A stretch of 64,000 nucleotides of DNA, from the NCBI GenBank assembly GCA_021030915.1, contig JAGEMR010000059.1, positions 1 to 64,000 of the forward strand, in the 5' to 3' direction. Position numbers and translations under genes: made by a program. This DNA is from Astrothelium macrocarpum (lineage: Eukaryota; Ascomycota; Dothideomycetes; Trypetheliales; Trypetheliaceae). Under the pieces are notes generated by a model that was given only the letters and a program-made list of their open reading frames with translations, was not told where the DNA came from and did not search any database. Every line of letters starts with the position of its first letter. Position 1 is the first letter of the stretch. Shown piece by piece: positions 48,631 to 60,808 of this stretch.

Positions 48631-50502
48631 ATGGTTGGAAACTTCGTGAATATGGCAGTAGCCACGGCACTGCTTGCCGCTACGAGCACTTCTGCCTTCA
48701 TGGGCGCGTCCTTGAAGGCGAAGCTTACTCCTCGTCAACTTCCGGCGGACCCAACAAATGTGACAACTATTACTTCACCTACCGGAGTGAAGATTCGCTA
48801 CAAAGAACCCGGCAAAGCTGGCGTCTGCGAGACGACTCCTGGCGTGAATTCCTATTGTAAGCACTTTGAAAAATCCTACAAAGTCCTCTGAAACGGGTGC
48901 TAATGAAGGCCGAAGCTGGATACATTGAGCTTGCTCCAAACATGAACACTTTCTTTTGGTTCTTCGAATCTCGACGTAGCCCGGCAAACGACCCTCTGAC
49001 TCTATGGCTCAATGGTGGACCTGGTTCTGATTCGCTGATTGGATTGTTTCAGGGTATGTGGTTTGAAAATTTAATATCAGAAAATAGCTCATTTGAAGCA
49101 GAACTTGGACCCTGCAACGTGTCGGAAAATCTCACGACAAGCGTGAATCCATACGCTTGGAATGAAGTGTCGAATTTGCTCTTCCTATCACAGCCTGTTG
49201 GAACGGGGTTTTCGTACTCAACCGAGGGAGTTGGTACACTCAACAACTTTACCGGCGTATTCGAAAATGACACGCTTGGATCTGATTACGGCCGCTGGCC
49301 CGTTATCGACCCAACGATCCTGGACACTACCGATCTGGCAGCTGTCGCCGCATATCACATCTTTCAAGGCTTCCTAAGTGCTCTACCGCAGCTGGACAAT
49401 GGCATCGATGAATCCAAACAGTTTAACTTGTGGACTGAGTCATATGGAGGACACTATGGACCGGCGTTCTTCAACTACTTTTACGATCAGAACCAAGCGA
49501 TCGCGAAGGGGTCTGCTTCTGGCATTCATTTGAACTTCAATACTCTTGGCATTGGTAATGGCATCATTGATGAGTACACCCAGGCACCGTACTATCCCGA
49601 CTTTGCTGTCAACAATACGTATGGTATCAAAGCATACAATGACACTGTTTACGACTATGCCATCTTCGCAACCTACTGGGACAATGGATGTTTAGCACAG
49701 GTTGCAGGATGCCGAGAGGTAGACCAGACCACATTGGCTGGACAAGCAGTCTGCACCGAAGCGGAGAACATGTGTCGAGACAACGTCGAGGGTCCGTACT
49801 ATGTCTTTTCCGGTCGTGGAACTTATGACATTCGACACCCGTCCGATGATCCAACACCGCCTGGACTTTTTGTCCCATATCTCAACCAAGCGTACGTTCA
49901 GGATGCGATTGGCGTTAATCTCAATTACACCGACGCCAACGATGACATTTATTGGGCCTTCCAGCAAACCGGAGACTTTGTCTATGACAATTTCATTGAG
50001 GATCTCGAGATGATTCTTGCGAATGGCGTTCGTGTTAGTCTTTACTATGGAGATGCCGACTACATTTGTAATTGGTTCGGTGGTCAAGCCATATCGCTGG
50101 CCGTCAATTTTACTCATAAGGCCGAGTTTGCTGCGGCTGGGTATGAAGGACTCGTGGTTGACGGTGTTGAGTATGGTGAAGTGCGTCAGTATGGGAACTT
50201 TTCCTTCACTCGTATCTATGAATCCGGCCATGAGGTTCCATTCTACCAACGTAAGTCGCAACAGTATTCTCGTCTCGTGTTGCATTACTGATGAATTTAA
50301 AGCCATTGCATCTTTAGCTCTCTTCAACCGCACAATCAACCATTTCGACGTGGCAACCGGTGAAGAACCCGTGACAGGAACATTGAGCACGCATGGAACG
50401 GCGAATGCGACGCATACTGAGCCTTATGTACCTCTTCCTACCTCTACCAGCAGTTCTACAGCATCGGGTCAGCCTAATGTTCGCCCATGGCGGAAAGACT
50501 GA
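48631..50502 (+). CDS. Secreted serine carboxypeptidase (peptidase S10)
   Basis: Three exons: 48631-48856, 48916-50250 and 50303-50502, total 586 aa. A signal peptide (MVGNFVNMAVATALLAATSTSA) begins at 48631, an in-frame ATG following an upstream non-ATG extension. The S10 substrate-binding loop is WLNGGPGSDSLIGLF, the variant with Ser-Asp in place of the usual Cys-Ser. The catalytic triad is complete: Ser251 in TESYGGHYGP, Asp455 in YGDADYICNW and His514 in ESGHEVPFYQ. Several N-glycosylation sequons occur (for example NLTT, NFTG, NYTD). The Ser/Thr-rich C-terminal tail (LPTSTSSSTASG) resembles a wall-associated stalk. The enzyme removes C-terminal residues from peptides at acid pH outside the cell or in the vacuole. 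Intron 1 acceptor (CCGAAG) restores NSYSGYIEL, the conserved start of the mature enzyme. Confidence 0.93.
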
Positions 50503-50901
50503 GGCACTTTCGCAAAATGTCTAGATATAATGACTAATGTAAAAGCCCGACGGGGAAAAGCAAAACCGTCAACTAGAATGTAAAGTAGTCGGACTAAAGA
50601 GTCTGCCTCAAATCAGTAATGGAATAATGGATCGACAAAGGTCACTCCCATATTTGAAAGGTTCAATGCATATAGTAATGCTTGCCATCTTATCATCTTA
50701 TCCATCTGCATAAATGGATGGCTCACGTGATTGCGGAGCTCACCCTAGCTTACGTTAAGCTTGGGGCATGTGGCTGCATTTGCATCCAACATCTAGCTTT
50801 GCTGTCCAAAACTTGAAGAATACCCATTTGCCTTTTATAGCTCCCTCCAAATCTCCTCATTAATCTCCCAAGAGCCCCAATACCGGGCTCTTGCCATCAC
50901 C
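50503..50901. promoter_or_regulatory. Intergenic region, V-ATPase B promoter
   Basis: A 399-bp gap between the carboxypeptidase stop and the V-ATPase B start, both on the plus strand. The final ~80 nt are C/T-rich (CTCCCTCC...CTCATTAATCTCCC), consistent with a leader. TTTTATAGC at about 50833 could be TATA-like. No other element is recognised. Confidence 0.4.
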
Positions 50902-52862
50902 ATGGCTCCCGCAATGGCAGATCCTCGTATGATGAGCATACATCCCAGGATACGGTACAATACAATTGGTGGGGTAAACGGTCCGCTGGTTATTCTCGAG
51001 AATGTAAGTGACGAGCGTAAAATTTTCTGCGGCGCTCAGACTGACAGGATCGTTAAACAGGTCAAATTCCCAAGATACAACGAAATCGTGTCTCTTACAC
51101 TACCAGATGGTTCAGAAAGAGCAGGACAAGTGTTGGAAGCTAGAGGTACAGATAAAACCTACTGTTTGCTATCGAAACATCCCAGGTGCTAATACAGTGT
51201 GCAGGAAGTCGGGCCGTCGTACAGGTATGCATTGCAAGGATTCAGAGCATTGGTACTCGCGGATGCTAATTAGGAATTAAGGTCTTCGAAGGGACATCTG
51301 GCATTGACGTCAAGAAGGTGAGAAGCAGTCGAGGACGAGCATGAGGCATAAACTGATCATACCAGACGAAAGTCGAATTCACTGGACACAATCTGAAATT
51401 AGGAGTTTCAGAAGACATGTTGGGTCGTGTCTTTGATGGCTCAGGTCGTCCCATTGACAAAGGTCCAAAGGTGCTGGCTGAAGACTACCTCGACATTAAT
51501 GGCAGTCCTATAAATCCGTATTCCCGAGTATGTCCGAATTAACTTTTGTTTCGGCTGTGTCTGATTGTAACTATAGGCATATCCTGAAGAAATGATCTCA
51601 ACCGGTATTTCCGCCATTGACACAATGAATTCAGTATCTCGTGGCCAAAAGATCCCGATTTTCTCTGCCGCCGGTCTCCCACATAATGAAATCGCCGCTC
51701 AAATCTGTCGACAGGCAGGTCTGGTACAGAAGCCTACAAAGGATGTACACGATGGACACGAAGAGAACTTTTCAATCGTTTTCGGTGCCATGGGTGTCAA
51801 TCTAGAAACCAGTCGCTTCTTCACAAGAGATTTCGAAGAGAATGGAAGCATGGAACGTGTTACATTATTCCTGAATTTGGCAAATGATCCAACGTGAGCA
51901 GGCTACTTTCATTTTCTAGCCCTCCTTTACTAATGAACCAAACAGCATTGAACGTATCATCACCCCTCGTCTCGCCCTCACCACCGCCGAATACTATGCC
52001 TACCAACTCGAGAAACACGTCCTTGTCATTCTCACCGATTTATCATCATACTGCGATGCCCTTCGAGAAGTCTCCGCCGCCCGAGAAGAAGTGCCAGGTC
52101 GACGAGGTTACCCTGGTTACATGTACACAGATTTATCCACGATTTACGAGCGTGCAGGTCGTGTAGAAGGGCGAAACGGTTCCATCACTCAAATACCCAT
52201 CCTTACCATGCCCAACGATGGTACATTCCTCTCTTCCCCCCAACCCAATCCTGCTCCAAAATTAGTAGCTAACCCCATTTCCCCCAGACATCACCCACCC
52301 CATCCCCGATCTCACAGGCTACATCACCGAAGGCCAAATCTTTGTTGACCGCCAGCTCTCCAACAAAGGCATCTACCCGCCCATCAACGTGCTGCCCTCG
52401 CTCTCGCGTCTCATGAAGTCCGCCATCGGCGAGGGCCACACGCGCCGCGACCACGGCGACGTCTCCAACCAGCTGTACGCCAAGTACGCCATCGGCCGCG
52501 ACGCCGCGGCGATGAAGGCCGTCGTCGGCGAGGAGGCGCTGTCGTCCGAGGACAAGCTGTCGCTGGAGTTTCTGGAGAAGTTTGAGAAGACGTTCATCGC
52601 GCAGGGCGCGTACGAGAGCCGCTCCATCTACGAGAGTCTCGATCAGGCGTGGAGCTTGCTGAGGATTTATCCGCGCGATCTGCTGAATCGCATCCCGAAG
52701 AAGGTGCTGGATGAGTTTTATCAGAGGAAGGGTGGGAGGGGGAGGCAGGGTGGGAAGGGGACGAGGGATAATGAGGCGGAGGGAGAGGAGGGCGGGAAGC
52801 AGGTTAATGGGGAGCAGCAGGGGGAGCAGCAGCAGAAGAATGGGGATTTGGTGGATGTGTAA
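50902..52862 (+). CDS. VMA2: V-type H+-ATPase subunit B (V1 sector)
   Basis: Eight exons: 50902-51003, 51061-51145, 51205-51224 (20 nt), 51282-51317, 51366-51527, 51577-51893, 51946-52220 and 52288-52862, giving 523 aa. Family signatures run throughout: RIRYNTIGGVNGPLVILENV, SERAGQVLEARG, EDMLGRVFDGSGRPID, MISTGISAIDTMNSVSRGQK and the degenerate non-catalytic nucleotide loop FSAAGLPHNEIAAQI. Then come NDPTIERIITPRLALTTAEY, VPGRRGYPGYMYTDL and the C-terminal ESLDQAWSLLRIYP. Subunit B forms, with subunit A, the A3B3 ring of the V1 motor on vacuolar and endosomal membranes, contributing regulatory nucleotide sites. The C-terminus has a Gly/Gln/Lys-rich low-complexity extension (~40 residues). 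The last exon is markedly more GC-rich than the others. Intact. Confidence 0.95.
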
Positions 52863-53101
52863 GGGATTGGAGAGTGGGTTGTGTCGGACAGATTTGGGCG
52901 GTCACGGACTTGGCATCTTGTTTTTTGTATCTTTGTCATATGAGCATGCATTGAGATGGCAGATGTATCCATGTGCTTTTACAAGTTGTCGCCTAAAGTA
53001 ATGCACACATATCGTGACATTCATCAGCTTTACATTTTGTGACTCCAATTTTCCAATCACCGTTTCTATCACCCAACCAATCAAAATGTTCCAAGCCCAG
53101 T

Positions 53102-55046
53102 CTAAGATGCGAATCGAAAATCCAATCTGTCATAAAAGAATGAGTAAATCCACATGCTCTATGATAGCGCGTATGCGAGGTGAATAGAGTTCAAGACATA
53201 CCTTTTATTTCCTTTATCCTTTGTCGTTGCCAGATATTCTTCCTTCTCTTCCGTTGTCATTGCGTCCCATATGCGATCACGCCTTCTATTGATAGTCATA
53301 TAATACACTTTCGCGCCTACAAACAGACACATGTTGTACAGTACAATCCCAATCAGCGCCTTGTTACCCCTCCGATACAATGGCTTATCATCATTGCGAT
53401 AAATGTTGGCTCCAACGATGTTGCTTGTCTGTACCATCATATTGTACAACGCGCTAGCCACTGTACGCGTACGTACCGTGCCTGCATTGCGACTCGTGAT
53501 AGCAACAATGATGGGGTGTGCATACGGCTCTGCGTACACAAGCGTGATCAAGATCCAACGGCTCCAGGCAGAGGCATTTGCTGGTAGCACTACCAGTGCA
53601 ATCAGCATTGGGAGAACCCAAATTTGGGAGATTAGGGCAACGAGGAAGCGCTGGTTCAGGTATTCGGAGAGCGGAGTGATGAAAACGAGGATGATGATAA
53701 AGATAACATAGGCGGGAATGCTGAGAAGATTGGTCTGGAAAGTATCGAAGCCGAGGGATTTGATTTCAAGAGTGAGATAGTTGGTCATAGGAACAGTCGG
53801 GAGGAGCCAAGAGAGACCGAGGAGGTAGATGGGCCACATATGGTAATCATAGAGGGCTTCAACAAACATAAGGGGGCCAACAGCCTGTCGATTGTGCATG
53901 TCTCCCTTTGAGGGATCGTCTCGTAGGATGCGGTTGACCATTATCTTTTCCTCGCGCTCGTTGAACCAGCCGTCCTTTCCGCGGAACCTGGACTTGGTTT
54001 GTGTAGGAGATGGAGGGAGGTAGAAATACGAGAGAATACCGATGATTCCTGTGATGCATCCTTCAAGAGCAAAGAGCCATCGCCATCCAGCCATGTCGTG
54101 GTACCCCCGTAAGTGTAAGATGCCGTAGGCAAGGAAGGCCGAGATGATGTATGTCGTTTCATACGATATCCAGAAGGCGGACAACCGCGTAGGCAGCTCT
54201 TTGGATTTGTACCAGTAGCTGAGATATAGAATATTGTCGGGAATAAATCCGCCTTCAATGAGACCGAGAAGCGCACGGGTGCCAAAAAAAGAAGCTCTGT
54301 TGGTGAGAAAAGCTTGACAAGCTGCGACCAGCGACCAGGAAACCATTTGAATGGGAATCCAGCGGTCTGGACCCAACTTCTTGGAGATGAGTTGAGAAGG
54401 TAGTTCAGCGAAAAGGAATGTCAGATAAAAAATGGTTTGCCCTGTGTTGTAATCATCGGTGTTGATATGAAGGTCATTTAGCATATTGTCGGTCAGGGCC
54501 TGACTGATGTTGCCACGGTCAAGTTGAAGGGCAAAGAAGCTGAGGCACACCCAGGCACAGATTTTGATATCAATCTTCATGTCATAAGTTGGAATGGCTT
54601 TGTGGAGCTTGGACATGGCTATTACTTACCTTTCTGACAAGCCTCTTTTCTTCCTTTTCGTCCCATTCAAAGTTTGGATCCCACCGATGTCGGCCCTCGT
54701 ACGTATCAATTGGTTTGGAAAAGTCATGGAGATTTTCGCTGGCAAAAGTTGCCCTCTCCTTTTGAGGATTCAAGACGGCAGCCTCAGTGAATGGAATTGC
54801 GGGAGAAGTTTTGAAATCTTCGTCCTGTACTCCTGCTACATTCACTCGGCCCACCGGAGATTCATCCTCATCGTATTTGGGTACGTCAGTCTGGAAGCCC
54901 AAGGGAGGATCCATCTCAATTGATTCTGGAACCGGACGGTATTGCTGTCTGTCGACAAAACGACGGTAAGAGTTCAAGATATAGTCCCGTCCGAGTCGAT
55001 GTCGAGATGTCGACATTGACCCGGCAGAGTGGACATGGTTCCTCAT
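53102..55046 (-). CDS. MFS transporter, Dal5 (anion:cation symporter) family; candidate sulfonate transporter
   Basis: Three exons: 55046-54630, 54574-53202 and 53126-53102 (604 aa; a start at 55016 would give 594). The soluble N-terminus (~140 aa) ends DPNFEWDEKEEKRLVRK and leads into TM1 (IDIKICAWVCLSFFALQLDRGN). About 12 membrane segments follow, with a central loop containing the TKSRFRGKDGWFNEREEKIM motif common in allantoate-permease relatives. The last 8-codon exon gives the family-typical end NKRLDFRFAS; without it the frame would run into a non-homologous tail. Dal5-family members carry allantoate, pantothenate, biotin, nicotinate, or sulfonate/sulfate (yeast Soa1). Head-to-head pairing with a TauD/Jlp1-type dioxygenase favours organosulfonate uptake, but this is inference. 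The plasma membrane is the expected location. Confidence 0.9.
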
Positions 55047-55901
55047 GGTGCTCCGCGGCGAATGGGCGATAAGCCTGCCAGAGCTCTAGAGAGCGCCATT
55101 CCGCTTGCGTGAGGATAGTACTTGCATGGTTCGTAGTAGCTAGAATAGTGGATGATGCGCCGAAGGTACCTTACCGCGCGTGCGACTGGAGAGTTTCGGG
55201 CGGAACCAGCACTGTCAAGGCAGGTCTGTTCCGCGTGGTAACCACGCAGTGGGCGCCCACAAGCACGCAAGAGACACGTTCGACTGAGAGAGCAAATCAG
55301 CATCAGGACACCGACTCAGAGGGGATTGGACATCCTCGATGGGTGCGGTTGATGGTTTGCCTGATGAGGGAAAACCGGCCAGATTGCGTGATAAACCCTG
55401 TTCTTTGCGTGTGCCATGCCGCCCTTGGGTTCATGGAAGAAGCATGGACGTAAGCTCTGAAAAAATAAAAGTAGGTCAGCCACAGCCTTTTCAAATTTCC
55501 GTGAGTGACAGGAATTGTTCAATGTGGCGGCGGCGTACGTATGATAAGAGCTACGACGTGATATTAGTTGTATCTTGCGTATGTGCTCGCAGAATGCCAA
55601 GGGACGTCTTTGATATTGACGTACCTCTCCGCCACACCCAATAATAGCCATCCTGATCAAAAGAGCCCCTCATTCCCACAACCTCTCAACAAAGCGGGGT
55701 TGGTTATCAAGGATAGGTAGATAGTATGCAGCGGTGTTTTATAATGATGCGTATGTTGAACGCCGTGATATCCGACTACCGACAGTGAAGGTATATAGCT
55801 GGTCCCATCCTAAATATTTGCTTTTTGAATGCAATACACTGTATCAAATCTCAGAAAAGTAGGATACCATCGTCTTTCGACATAGAAGACTAAGGATCGC
55901 A
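55047..55901. promoter_or_regulatory. Divergent promoter of transporter/dioxygenase pair
   Basis: An 855-bp interval between the transporter start (55046, minus) and the dioxygenase start (55902, plus). It contains a perfect palindrome at 55233-55247. A TATATAGC element lies near 55792, 110 bp before the dioxygenase ATG. The interval is well suited to common control of the two genes. Short ORFs inside it lack family features. Confidence 0.5.
55233..55247. promoter_or_regulatory. 15-nt perfect inverted repeat, candidate operator
   Basis: GCGTGGTAACCACGC: 7-bp arms GCGTGGT/ACCACGC around one A. It lies 187 bp upstream of the transporter start and about 655 bp upstream of the dioxygenase start. 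The symmetry suits a dimeric transcription factor. Not matched to a known factor. Confidence 0.45.
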
Positions 55902-57351
55902 ATGGCACCTGCTCTCGTAGATACTCAACCCCCACAGGACATCAAGCTTCCTTTCACAAAGGACGCTAACCACAGAGAAGCCTTTGCGTATGGCGGACCA
56001 AAGGCGTTTAACAAAGAACATGAATTGAAGGGAACCGCCTCACAGCCACCAGCATCGTTCCCCAAGTACCTGCCCACCTGGAACGACAAGACGTGAGTGG
56101 ATTCGAGAATCGACCCGCTCTAGATGCGCCCAACTGACACATCACCCTCCCTCAAGATACCCTCCATTAGAGCCGTTTGAGCACTACGAGCACGGCAAGG
56201 ATGCTGACCCAACCTTCCCTGACCTACTTGGAGAAGGCGCTGAAGTAGACGATCTCACCGGCAACATCGGCGCCGAAGTCAAGGGCGTGCAACTCAGCCA
56301 GCTCAACGACAAAGGCAAAGATCAGCTCGCGCTCTTCGTCGCGCAAAAGAAGGTCGTCGGTACGTCGTTTCCCCTCGCCTCCCCCAAACCCTCCACCATT
56401 ATCATCTCTCCCGCTAACCCCACCTTCCCTCCCTCCAGCATTCCGCGACCAAGACCTCGCGAACCTCCCCATCGCCTCCGCCCTCCACTTCGGCGGCTAC
56501 TTCGGCCGACACCACATTCACCCGGCGTCAGGCGCGCCCGAAGACCACCCGGAAGTGCACCTGGTGCACCGCGGCGCGGACGACACGACGGCCGCCAACT
56601 ACTTCAAGGAGCGCACCAACAGCTCCACCTGGCACACCGACGTCAGCTACGAGCAGCAGCCGCCGGGAACGACCTTCTTGTATGTGCTCGATGGGCCGAA
56701 GGCAGGCGGCGATACGCTGTTTGCGAATATGGCGGAGGCGTATCGTAGGCTGAGTCCGGAGTTTCAGAAGAGGTTGCATGGGTTGACTGCTGTGCATTCT
56801 GGTGAGTGCAATCCTGGTTGAGAGGTGTGGATGGAGGGGATCGGTTGCTGATGAAATTTTCTGTACAGCTGTGGAGCAAGCGAATGCCAGTCGGGACCGC
56901 GGTGGAGTTGTGAGGCGTGAGCCGGTCACGAATGTGCATCCGGTCGTGAGGACGCATCCCGCGACGGGCGAGAAGGCAATCTATGTGAATTCGCAATGTA
57001 AGTTTCCGAAGCATGTGTTGATCATGGGGAGGAGCTAATCGGAAATTTCAAGTCACTCGTAAAATCGTCGGATTCAAGAAAGAGGAGAGCGACATGCTTC
57101 TCAAGTTCCTGTACGACCACACCGCCTTGAGTCAGGACCTCCAAGCACGTGTTCGATGGCGACCAGGCACCGTCGTTGTGTGGGATGTAAGTAATTCTTG
57201 ACGCAGTTGACTTTCTTTGCTTGCTGATCGCTTGAAGAACCGTGTCACCTCGCACTCCGCGACTCTTGACTGGCAAGATGGCCAGCGCAGACACATTGCA
57301 CGTATCACACCCCAGGCCGAGCGACCTTATGAGACCCCATTTGAAGGTTGA
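55902..57351 (+). CDS. TauD/Jlp1-family Fe(II)/2-oxoglutarate dioxygenase (sulfonate dioxygenase)
   Basis: Six exons: 55902-56092, 56157-56359, 56439-56801, 56869-56997, 57053-57186 and 57238-57351, giving 377 aa. The iron-binding facial triad is visible: His197 and Asp199 in STWHTDVSYE, and distal His346 in NRVTSHSATLDW. Arg358/Arg362 in RRHIARITP would bind 2-oxoglutarate. The HFGGYFGRHHIHPASG and EVHLVHRG segments are as in yeast Jlp1-like enzymes. The reaction expected is hydroxylation of the carbon bearing the sulfonate of taurine, isethionate or similar, releasing sulfite and an aldehyde with succinate and CO2. The cytosol is likely (no signal peptide). Splice junctions were placed by frame continuity and all six exons sum to a whole number of codons. 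The divergent Dal5-type transporter may supply substrate. Sulfate-ester or herbicide-type substrates cannot be excluded. Confidence 0.93.
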
Positions 57352-58766
57352 ATGATATGATGAACAAGAGCATGGAAGGTTAATATGATATTAGAATGAA
57401 ACCCAGATTATGCCTACATGATGCGTATTCGATAGACAGACTGGTTTCTGCTCCGCTCTTGAATCTATTCACTAGAACCAATCTTTCAAAATAGTAAATC
57501 AAAAAGACTTTATAGTAAGAAATAATAAACCACCTAGCTCAATCTTCGGTTTCATAATAACTACGTTGAGATCGTCCAATGCCTTGCTGAATTCTTTCCT
57601 GGTATCCCGAGGTTCATGCAAGATCTTGCCACTGTAGCAACTATACATAACTCTTTGAGTATCCGTGTCTTATTTGCGGTCCTTGTACGATCGTCTTGTG
57701 CTCACTCTCCAATTAAGCTCTGGTTGTGGATAGGTTCATGTGAGGTATTAGGCAGGGTGATGGCGAAGCGTTCTGAAGGTGGCCGAAGATAGGAGAGCTC
57801 GCGGAAAAGAGTCGGCGACGGAGGCAGGTCGAATACGGTGAAACCGTTGCGTTGTGGTATCGTTGTACTTCTGTTGGTAGGTGCGGCAAGAGGAAGATGC
57901 TGACTAAGTATCCATCATTCGGAGTAAGTTTAGTGACTGTCCCTCAGTTTTAGTTGACATATGCAACAGATAGGTATGGGTGATGTGAGCCGTGCGAGCG
58001 CTAGTATTATCTTAGGAACAGTCTGATACGGCAGTCTTTAAGTATTTTACGCTATGACACGGTGCACAATTTTGCATATGAAAGGCATTCCTATTTTTGT
58101 CGTGATTAAGAAAGAGAAAGCTATCTTGGGACGGTATTGTACAGCTGTCATTACCAACTATGTAGCTCCTGAAGTCATCCTCCACTCTAAGTACGGTCCC
58201 CATCACCACTACCCAATCCCACCGAACCCATTTTAGCACCAGTGTTTTTCTCTGCGCAAAGGAAGTCACGCTTTGGTAGGTAAAATATGCCACTTGACAT
58301 GATCCAGACAACAACATCCAGGCCATATTAGATTACCCTCATTCCCAGCGTTTTTCCAAAATCAAAGATAAACAACGGTAAAGAGGAGTGTGCCAAAGAG
58401 GTGTATAGTCCTGAAGCCCCACCCAAAGGAGGGAAATGTGGACGAGAAAGCGGAAAGGGTAGACAAACGCCACGCTTCAGCCCTTGAGGGAAAAACGAAA
58501 TATCATCTGGGGGAAAAGGGGGGATATCAAACAATGTGCTGGTATGAACGTAAGAGTGACGCAGAAGAAGAAAAAAAAGACACGCAGGCACAGATATGTA
58601 GACGTGATCAACTCCAGATTGCACCGCTCCAAACCTCCCGCCAGCAAAAACTCCGAATTGAAAAATGGCCAACCATCGGATGCTCATCCAACGACCGCAG
58701 ATCTCCACCCTTCCCCCCCACCAAGCCTTCAGTCACGCCCTGTAAGCAGACTTGCCCGACGCAAAC
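57352..58766. other. 1.4-kb intergenic interval
   Basis: 3' regions of the converging dioxygenase (+) and PtaB-like (-) genes. No supportable ORF, RNA gene or repeat was recognised. Confidence 0.55.
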
Positions 58767-60776
58767 TCAATTAGCAGCCCCCTTCTGCCTCTTCCCGCCC
58801 GGACGCGGACTCTGCTTCACTTTGTTCGCAGTCCCGTTAACCTCTGGGCCGCCGACAGGACCTTGCCCACCACCCGTGTCATCGGCTTCGAGCTTCACCG
58901 CCGACGCGCGACGACGCTTGTTTACGTTCGGGCTGGCCTGGGCACTGCCGGCGCCGCTGCCTTGGGCACTATGCTGGAGCGCCATGGCGGGTGCTTGCAT
59001 GTGGCCCATGGCCGGGCTAGGCGTGTGACCGGCAGCCGCGTTGGGGTTGAGATTTGAGGCCTGCAGAGCCGCGGACATGTTCGGGTTGAGGTTCATGTGC
59101 GGCGAGTTGGTGTTGTTTGGGAGGTTCATGTGTGAGACGGCTGGAGAGGCAAAGGCGGAATGAGGACCCGAGTGCGGACCTCCGGGTTGCAAACCGGCCA
59201 TTCCACCGGGACCGGGAGGGCCGTTCATGTGGTTGCCGGCGAGACCAGGATGCTGTTGCGCAAGAACTTGTTGGGCATTGAGTCCTACGCCGTTGTTATT
59301 CGCCATCATTTGACCCTGTGCATTAAGGGCGTGTTGAGGACCACCAGGTCCTTGCTGATTCCCTGGCTGGTTATACGTTGAAACGAGCTTCGAGAGGGAC
59401 TGCGAAGGCGTAAGATCTGGGTTATCGTGCGTGAAGTCGAAAAGATCACGCATATGGAAGAGTGTTTCGCCAATCTAATCGATTTCAGTATAGAGATTGA
59501 AATCGTTGGATGGATCCTTGAATTACCTCTAGAAATGATTGTACACCTCCAGTAAAGCCATAATCACTTACTGGTGCCGACGCTATTTGGGCGTATGCAA
59601 TGACAAGTTCTCCGTCCGGTTGCTGGTTACGTTGCTTTCCCATTGTTTTACTCAGTTTCGGAGATCTGTTCTGGTTGGGAGATAATGGATATGAAAGTTG
59701 CTTTAGATGGTCCTTGAGAATGAATTCCTGATGCTTCTGGCCAACGAATTCAAGAAGATCCAATTTGTCTTGCTGGTTGAAGAGAGCCACCAATCGACCG
59801 GAATAGATGAGCTGAATCTTCGTTAGTCACCGTCTTCGATCATCTGATTTTCTCACGACAGACCTGAGTCCCATTGTGGAACCAATAAGTGAATCTTGCT
59901 CGCTCCATTGCTACAAAGTGTGTTCCATTCCCAAGATCTTTTTCTTGACCAGCTTCCAAAGCTAATTGAATGCTCTCGACGCCGCTTTTTAAGTGAGTAT
60001 AATAAAATCTAGGTATCGAAGGAGCCGGGACATCAAATTGCTTTGTAGATTCATCGGTTGCGGACCATGCCAAAATACGAAACATTCCATCATCTGAAAA
60101 GAATTTTGCGACAAAGTGTTGCCATTGAGAAAGATCATTGGCACCCTGTCTACTCGCCTGGTTGAATTTATTAGAGAATAGTGGGTGACCAGAGATATTA
60201 TTATAACTTACTTGAAATTTGCTGAGATTATCACTGTACAACATTAGCTGCAGGATATGATGGCCAGCCTTGTTTTGTGCCTGTGCTTGACGTGCCATCA
60301 TTTGTTGTCTCGCAGCTAATTGACGCTGAGCGATGAGGTGCTGTTGCTGTTGCGGAGTAGGCTGCTGGGATGCATTCTGTTGCTGTGGCTGATTTGCTTG
60401 CCCTGACGCTTGCGAGGCATTCTGTTGTTGTGGCTGTGAAGGTGTTTGTGGCTGCTGCGGAGTATTTGGGGGTTGCTGTGTTTGAGCTTGTGGAGTCGAT
60501 TGAGGTTGAGGAGGTTGAGGACCCCCTTGTTGTGGTGTATTCGATTGTGCCTGCCCTTCATGTTGATTGCTCATTTGTGACGGTGGCCTCATAGGCATTT
60601 GTTGGCTTTGGGGCCCTTGCTGCTGTCCTTGGGGTCCTTGTTGTCCAGGATTGCTCGATTGCGAGTTTGCTTGCTGCATGTTAATGTTGTGAGCGAATGA
60701 CTGCTGCGGCTGTGGCTGCGGTTGCGGCTGCTGTTGCTGGCCTTGCTGTGCCTGCTGTTGTAGCTGTTGCTGGGCC

Positions 60777-60808
<32 letters not shown>

